This document shows positions 57,201 through 64,000 of a stretch of DNA of 64,000 nucleotides, piece by piece (position 1 is the stretch's first letter; each line of letters starts with the position of its first letter). Location of the stretch: positions 109,944,163 to 110,008,162 of the forward strand of contig OZ020267.1 of the NCBI GenBank assembly GCA_963971225.1. Reading direction: 5' to 3'. Under the pieces are notes generated by a model. The model had not been told where the DNA came from, made no database searches, and saw only the letters and a list, made by a program, of their open reading frames with translations. This DNA comes from Melieria omissa (Eukaryota > Arthropoda > Insecta > Diptera > Ulidiidae). The position numbers and the translations under genes are program-made.

Positions 57201-59635
57201 ACTCTGTAAACTTTTATATCGTAAATCAGTCAGTTATGTATAAGAAATAGTCCTTACAGAAAGCTTCACAAATGTCACTTGTTTCAGCTATAAGACAAGG
57301 AAGGACATTCTTTAATATTTTAATTTAATTCTTTAATTTTGGAATCTGATCCGAATGAATGATAGTATTACGGCTAAAAAGGTTTTTATTAGATAAGGTG
57401 AATTTCAGGCAGGCAGAACCTCTAAAACGTCTCAATAACTGCTTAAGAAGTTGATTTGGTCTTAATATGCAAATTTGTTTAGTGTTGTAAGAAAAAGCTA
57501 AGTATGTTTCTTAAAAATGCTTTTCTCCTCAGTAATTCACATCTAATCTTCACGCAAGCTGTCCATAATTTACATTTATCCAAAATGTGAATTCAATTCG
57601 CACTTATAGACAGAAGCCTCATATTCTTTTACCTGATAATTGGCTAATAAATTGAGCTCTAATAAGTGCTCAAGAGTTTTTTGTTTTGTCACAAAACACG
57701 AATTCACAGTGGAAACTGATCATTGGACCATCCCATGTCAGGTGCCCAAATTAAAGCTTAGTCCAACTACTGGACACTTTGAATTGTTGTGCGAATTTTC
57801 CAAATCAATATTTTGTACTTTGTCCACTACTTCACAGCCAACAAACGCCCACAGGCAGTGGAACAAAATTAAGTCGAACAAGAAAACAAAATGTATAAAT
57901 ATGGAGTAAATGCCAGCGGGGGAAAAGGACGTACAAGGCAATGGCCATAGGACTTTTGTTAACTTGTGAGTGTATGTGTGTGTGCGAAAATCAGAAACAT
58001 ATGCAAAAGCAGTGCAGTGGCAAGGGCACAATGATCCCTGCTCACCCACCCACACACACTCATACACACAATTGCGTCATTTGACATTTTTATTGAAGGC
58101 AAAAACAACAGTGTATGCGTACTTTGCCTGAGTTAGTTCCACTCCAACTGGTGAACTTCAGCAGCTGTCAATGGTTCGCGTGTGCGTACACCTGGTCGTA
58201 TGCGCAACTTTTTGTTTTGTTTTGTTTCCATTCTATTACACGGCACAGACACACATGCATACATAAGCACCTAAATATACATACATACATACATATGTAT
58301 GTAAATATACATATGTATGTATGGGTGTATATAAAGGTACCACGCTCTCCAAACTTTGCTTGGCAAAGTTTTGAATTTCTCCAAGTTTGCCGCTCGTTGT
58401 TTTTCGCATATTTCTTTCTTTTGTATTTTGTTGTTTTTTTTTGTTTTTGCAAAACAACACCAACGGCTGTGTATATATGTGTGTGTGTGTGTGGGTGCGT
58501 GCAGCGTGTGCCCTCTGACCAGCTACCGAAAATCCTCTAATATCGCTGCGAGGCAATGAGCGCCGCTTGTCCCTTGTAGCATTTTCACCAAAAGCAAAAT
58601 GTCGTTCGCTTTTATTGTTCTTGTTGTTGTTGTTGTTGGCGCTACGGCTCTGACCATTTCTCTATTTTCTGTAGTTTTTGCTTGTTTTTCGACCTGCTAC
58701 TTTTTCAGATTTTGCCCATTTTTCCTACAGCACACCACCCGCCTAATGGGCTGGGCAGCATGTTTGAAATTTGACATGTGCGCTCCTGGAGTCGCTCTGT
58801 CCTACGCTGTGCTGTTGTTGTTGTTGTTGCTATTGTTGCTGCTTTGTTTTCGGCTGCATATCGAATTTATGTTTGTGTACTTCCTGTGTTGGCTGTGTCG
58901 CTAGACCCGTGGGCCATTTACTGCCGGCATCCGGTGCGTTTCATTTGCTACGGTGGCGCTCGTGCGCCCCGGAAGCGCCTCGCCAGTGCCAAAAGCGCAA
59001 GCACAAATTTTACAAATTGATGGATTGCTGCTGCTAAACAACAAAGATGGATGCCTGAAAAGTGTATTGCAGTTTTTGGGCAGTTTGCAGTAGTCGTTTT
59101 TGGTTTTTCTTCGTTTGTGCTGACACAAAATTGACAAATGCCCAAAATGGCAAAGCAGAGAGTTTTGTTGGGTTGAAGGAGATGAAGTTGTTGGAAAATA
59201 TGTAGCAGAATTTTGAATTCATAGAATTTCGGAAACAAGGCGAATTTTTTAATTAACTATTGTAATGAAATTTTGAAAAATTGTTTAATGTTGGACAAAA
59301 ATTGGATCAAACTTTAATTTATTTGAAAATTTGTAAACAAAAAAAGGTTTGATTTTTAAGTAGAATTAAAAGAATACTCAAATGGATAAATTCCCGTTTG
59401 TTGAACACTGGCAGTAACCATTAGTTCGTCTCGGAGGAAATCAGTTTGACTGACAAATGGAACAAAGTAGATTCGAGGTAGAAGTCCTCGCCGAGAATTG
59501 CCCGGTGCTGTAGGACCTTTGACTCTTTACGTCTGAGATGCCTGGCAAACCTGGCTAACACCATTAAAGTAGAAATTCATATCTGCTCTGCCTAAATTTT
59601 TAAGTTAGTAATATTTCTTTACTCTTTCAATATAA
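57201..59635. other. No supported gene
   Basis: CA run near 58050-58070; palindromic CATA/TATG cluster at 58262-58325; TG run at 58480-58496; TTG runs at 58616-58640 and 58812-58840. Hydrophobic frames such as 58599-58904 (+) are largely made by these runs. Confidence 0.5.
58262..58325. repeat. Palindromic CATA/TATG cluster
   Basis: Runs of ACATACATACATAC followed by ATATGTATGTA, twice. They can pair as hairpins. This is common in fly intergenic DNA. Confidence 0.75.
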
Positions 59636-59640
59636 AAAAT

Positions 59641-59937
59641 TACTTATTTATTTATTATTTATTATATATTATATATTATTTATTATTTATTATTTATTAT
59701 TTATTATTTATTATTTATTATTTATTATTTATTATTTATTATTTATTATTTATTATTTATTATTTATTATTTATTATTTATTATTTATTATTTATTATTT
59801 ATTATTTATTATTTATTATTTATTATTTATTATTTATTATTTATTATTTATTATTTATTATTTATTATTTATTATTTATTATTTATTATTTATTATTTAT
59901 TATTTATTATTTATTATTTATTATTTATTATTTATTT
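59641..59937. repeat. (ATTATTT)n heptanucleotide array, left
   Basis: About 40 nearly perfect copies. It directly abuts the 3' end of the LINE fragment at 59938-60225. Confidence 0.97.
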
Positions 59938-60225
59938 TTTCCACGATTTATTGAACTCCTTAAGGGTTAAATATTACATATCGGTTGTATAACAACAAGA
60001 TACATAAAACTATTGCAGGTACATGGTATTTTCTTAAGCATATATACAATTTAACTTTCAATACTTAAAAACGAACGAACAATTGACGTTGTTGACAATA
60101 TTACTGATTTTTGTATAGTCAAAAATTTATCCGCTAATTGAAGCCTCTCCAGTGTCGTCATTAATGTTTTGGGCACTACCCCTGTCGATGAAATGATGAT
60201 TGGTACAATCACTACCTTGTCAAGT
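59938..60225 (-). pseudogene. 5'-truncated LINE 3' end inside the heptamer array
   Basis: The minus-strand frame from 60225 reads LDKVVIVPIIISSTGVVPKT, LMTTLERLQLADKF and LTIQKSVILSTTSIVRSFLS, ending at a stop at 60051-60053. The I.STGVVPK and QK.VIL.T..IVR.FL blocks resemble the C-terminal end of some non-LTR retrotransposon ORFs. About 110 bp of 3' UTR follows, ending CGTGGAAAAAATAAATAATA, which merges into the heptamer array. The 5' side also stops abruptly at heptamers. No RT domain is left. Confidence 0.55.
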
Positions 60226-60600
60226 ATTATTTATTATTTATTATTTATTATTTATTATTTATTATTTATTATTTATTATTTATTATTTATTATTTATTAT
60301 TTATTATTTATTATTTATTATTTATTATTTATTATTTATTATTTATTATTTATTATTTATTATTTATTATTTATTATTTATTATTTATTATTTATTATTT
60401 ATTATTTATTATTTATTATTTATTATTTATTATTTATTATTTATTATTTATTATTTATTATTTATTATTTATTATTTATTATTTATTATTTATTATTTAT
60501 TATTTATTATTTATTATTTATTATTTATTATTTATTATTTATTATTTATTATTTATTATTTATTATTTATTTATTATTTATTATATATTATTTATTATTT
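60226..60600. repeat. (ATTATTT)n heptanucleotide array, right
   Basis: About 50 copies of the same heptamer, very pure. Long Ile/Tyr/Leu frames are artefacts. Confidence 0.97.
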
Positions 60601-60840
60601 GTTATTTGTTATTTATTATTTACTATTTATTATTTTTTATTTATTATTTATTATTATTTATTATCTTCTTTCTATTATCTATTATCTTTTACTATTATCT
60701 ATTATCTATTATCTTTTACTATTATCTATTATCTATTATTTATTATCTATTATCTATTTCCTATTATCTATTATCTATTATCTTTCACTATTAACTATTA
60801 TCTATTACCTGTTATCTATTATCTATTATCTGTTATCGAT
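60601..60840. repeat. Degenerate heptamer, shifting to TATTATC
   Basis: The array decays and then changes to TATTATC units from about 60661 (TTATCTATTATCTATTATC), so a new variant has spread locally. Confidence 0.9.
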
Positions 60841-62635
60841 TAACCAAAACCTTTTTAATTTGAATTTGCAAGAAATTTCAATTGAACGTGTGCAAAGTTA
60901 AACAAATTTTACTTTAGAATACCTTTGGGTCAATTGTAGGTTAGGCTAGGTTAGATAAGAGTAGGTTGCATTAGGTAAGGTTAGAAACCATCTAGAATAT
61001 CTCGATGAGACTATCGAGAATAAATCTCTGAAATTTTAAGTCATCACAATTTTGCTTTCTAAAATTTTTAACATAGTGAAACATACTATCGAATCAGACA
61101 GTTCGTTGGAAAGTGAAACGTGAAATGAAAACACTGAGAGTATATTTTTTTAAACTCTTTAATTGTTACTCCCTCAAACAATGCCATCGCAGCTTAGTCT
61201 TTCAAATTCCTGAAAATCTCAACACTTGGCCATGGATTTTATTTGCCAATCGGCAAAAGTTTGCATGTTTTAAGGCCAATGACTCTTTTTAAATGTTTTC
61301 TAAATTCTATATAAATAAAATGTGAAAAGACAGCCTCTGCATACTTTATGCAAAATGTTAAGTCTAGTCGAAAATTCAACTTAATGCCCAGCCAAAATAG
61401 CAATAACAACAACAAGAACAAGAACAGCAAAAGCTATAACATAATTTACATGTCTGTAGAATAACTGACAGGCGTGTAGACTGCCATGTACACGTTAGCT
61501 TGACTGCCAGACGGCTCAGTGCTCAGTGCAGCCGCACAACAAGTATTAGCTACACGCACACAAACACACACACATACACAGATACTCAACCGTATACATC
61601 TGCACTTCCTTCCTCATTTATATCCTGCAGTCAGGCACCAAAATTTCCACAATAAACACTCGAAAGCTTGTTGCGTTTGTTGTGTTGTTTTGGTGTTTTG
61701 TTGGTCGGGGGTTGATTGTTGCTTTTGCCTCACAACGTTTCGATAACTGTGTCTGCACTGCATTGGCATTGGCGCGGCAGGCGAATGAAAGTGGCCAAAC
61801 ACACGCAGAGTGAAGAGCAGGAAAGCACAGCGAGACTTTTGTCAGGACGGACGCAGTCGCAGACATTGACACAAAATGTTACGCAGCCACTGGGCAGGTC
61901 GCACTTGACCTATGGGAAGCTGTTGCCGGCGGCCGGCTGCATTCACTCTACCACAAGCGATCATCGGCCGTCTTTCTCACTGCTGTCGTTGGCCTATGTC
62001 TAAAAACTGCATTGTTGCTGTTGTTGTCGTTATTGCTGTTTATTTTGTCTATCAATATTTTTCAGTTGACAACTGAAACCAAAAAAATAAACAATGTCGA
62101 CTTTTGCCAGACATTGACTGCATATTTTATACCACGAACAGACTCTTTTACACTCACTCACACACACACACACACACACATATATAAGCTTCCAGTCAGC
62201 ACAGGCCGAGTTTATTTACAATTTTTTGTTTCTGTTAAATGCTTTAAATTTAAATTTGCGAGTTGATTTGAGCTGAGTGTAAAATTAAATGAATTTTATT
62301 GGTTTGCTTATTTATGTGTTGAGGCTACATTGAGAATAATTTTTGAGATAACATTCAGTAAACTTGGAGAATGTTTAAGAAAATAATAGTGCGCCCAAAG
62401 TTATGCTATGATTAATGATTGATTGGAGATATGGATATTAGTTTTCACTAGAAGTCCGGTTTGCCATTAATGCAGAATTTTAGGCGTTTGGTGTTGGGAA
62501 AATTTTCTTGTGAATTTTGAAAATTTCAATGGATTTCTACATAAAATAGCCAAATGTATCATTTACAATTGTTCCGATATTTTCTCGAACAGTTCTCGTA
62601 TAGACTAAAATGATGATGATTGATGATAAAATGGT
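60841..62635. other. No supported gene
   Basis: GGTTAGG-like scraps near 60937-60990, a CAACAA run near 61405-61420, CA runs at about 61557-61576 and 62158-62180. The 61480-62000 part is GC-richer and open in short overlapping frames with no motif. Confidence 0.5.
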
Positions 62636-62639
62636 TATT

Positions 62640-64000
62640 GGTTTAAAATTATTTTGCATATACTGGACAAACCAATAAAACTTAATTACTTAGGAAATAA
62701 TTAAATTTATGATAACATTTTTTGGATAGTACGGTAAACCAAAATAACGTGTGGACAAACCAATAAAACTTAATAATGTAAGAAATCATTAAATTTAATA
62801 TATTTTGGATAGTACGGATAAACTAAAAGAACGTGTTTATCTGTTAAAATCGCGTTTGAGATAGTCTGGGAGTAACATTTTGGTTATATTCTCTGTTAAA
62901 ACATGTTTTGGATAGTCCGGATAAACCAAAATGATGGAGTTATAGGTTTACAATCACTTCTTATATCTTAAACTGGCATATAACGCAGTAATTGAACAGT
63001 TATTTTGATTTGACAAATGTTTGACTGTCCGGATAAAGCTAAATAATGCAGAAAACTGTTAAAATCTGTTTTGAATGAAATTGAAGTATTCATGTTTCTT
63101 GGTTGTCTGTTAAAAAGTATTTTGGATTAGATTATAATATTTTGGATAGTCAGGATAGATACAAGTCTAAAATTTATTTCGTATATTGTGGACAGATCCA
63201 AGTTGTTTAATAAATATTTCGATTTCAACCATTCTTTATAGTACGGATAAAGTAAAATTATGCATTAGTCTGTTAAAACACCTTCTGAGATAGTCTGGTA
63301 GTAACTTTTTGATTTTGTTCTCTGTTAAAACATGCTTTGGATAGTCCGGATAGATAAAAATGATGCGATTATAGGTTTGAAATTACTTCTTATATATTTA
63401 ACTGACTCAAAGAATGCAGTAATTGAACAGTTATTTTGATTTAATAAAGTTATGATAATCCGGATAAAGTTAAATAATCAGAAAACTGTTAAAACCTGTT
63501 TTGAATAAAATGGAAATTTCTTGGTTGTCTGTCTGAATAGTCAGGATAGACTTACATGTCAAAAATTTCTTCATATATTGTGGATAGATCAAAACAAATA
63601 TTTCGCTTTCAACTATTCTGTATGGTACGGATGAAATTAAATGATTCTATAATCTGTTAAAACCCCTTTTACAATAGTCTGGGATCATCTTTTTAATTAT
63701 TTTATCTGTTTCAACCATTCTGTATAGTACGGATAAACTTAAATGATTCATTAGTCTGGTGAAACCCCTTTTGAAATAATCTGGAATTATCTCTTTGATT
63801 ATTTTATCTGTTTTAACCATTCTGTTTAGTACGGATAAACTAAAATGATGTATTAGTCTGTTAAAACCCTTTTTGAAATAATCTGGGAGTATCTATTTGA
63901 TTATTTAACCTATTAAAACCCATTTGGTATAATCCGGATAGCCTATAATGATGCAATCATGAGTTTAAAAACACTTTGTATGTCCTAGACATACTTGTAT
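62640..64000. repeat. Tandem repeat with TTTTGGATAGTCCGGATAAA core
   Basis: GGATAGTACGGATAAACTAAAATGAT and close variants recur more than ten times. The pair AGTCTGGGAGTAACATTTTGG at 62863 and AGTCTGGTAGTAACTTTTTG at 63292 shows an approximately 429-bp higher-order period. From about 63600 the period becomes about 113 bp. An 87-bp direct duplication (GGACAAACCAATAAAACTTAA at 62665 and 62752) begins the array. It is cut by the window's right edge. Confidence 0.88.

Noticed and set aside
60169..60901. 224-233-codon frames of Ile/Tyr/Leu
   Set aside because: They are translations of the ATTATTT heptamer array.
60937..60990. Second GGTTAGG-like stretch
   Set aside because: Degenerate and short; same reason as at 25158.

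Overview
The window looks like a gene-poor, repeat-rich euchromatic or pericentric piece of an insect genome. It is almost certainly a dipteran (a higher fly; Tephritidae is my best guess, but that is inference). The grounds are: AT-rich DNA with many CAA/CAG and CA/TG microsatellites, several mariner-lineage relics with TA target duplications, RTE-like and RNase H-bearing non-LTR retrotransposon fragments, and one intact small gene with a fly-type TATA/Inr promoter and a 63-bp intron. Nothing bacterial (operons, Shine-Dalgarno sites, CRISPR) is present.

The one gene I can defend end to end lies at 46318-47307 (+). It has two exons and encodes a 308-residue secreted protein with a signal peptide, a Pro/Tyr-rich middle and a Gln-rich charged tail. 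It has a TATA box at 46279-46285 and a poly(A) signal at 47418-47423. I do not recognise its family. Three further short ORFs look like first coding exons: each starts with ATG, encodes a signal-peptide-like hydrophobic segment and stops at a good splice donor. They are 7764-7842 (+), 16777-16492 (-) and 29160-29039 (-). They would be 5' exons of long-intron genes whose other exons are not visible here; treat them as candidates only.

Mobile elements: DNA transposon relics at 2820-3439, 4857-5351, 8926-9206 (50-bp inverted repeats), 13285-13746, 14691-15207 (CACTG termini), 36971-38217 and 38225-39420. The last two are mariner relics lying 7 bp apart. Two solo LTRs of one family sit at 4336-4772 and 30272-30675, each flanked by an ATAT target duplication. 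Non-LTR fragments lie at 8327-8578, 9280-10029, 10557-10740, 13755-13990, 15250-15590, 31006-32260 (RTE-like) and 59938-60225. There are also two copies of an internally deleted RTE derivative (13180-13272, 24915-25012) and a tRNA-like SINE head (30896-30973).

Tandem repeats dominate what is left. At least thirteen apparently unrelated families are present, many with dimeric or higher-order structure. They lie at 1-720 (166-bp unit), 17695-18453 (327-bp dimer), 18742-21024 (CCAAT pentamer with an internal higher-order duplication), 23215-23830, 25495-25786, 27557-28020 (AAAAT), 40685-41150, 43021-44175, 44176-45640 (about 285 bp), 47817-48470 (29+23-bp dimer), 50960-52665 (about 50 bp), 53990-54740 (about 250 bp), 56020-57200 (about 140 bp), 59641-60840 (ATTATTT heptamer) and 62640-64000. 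The secreted-protein gene is bracketed by two of these arrays. Long ORFs inside the arrays are artefacts of the repeat units.
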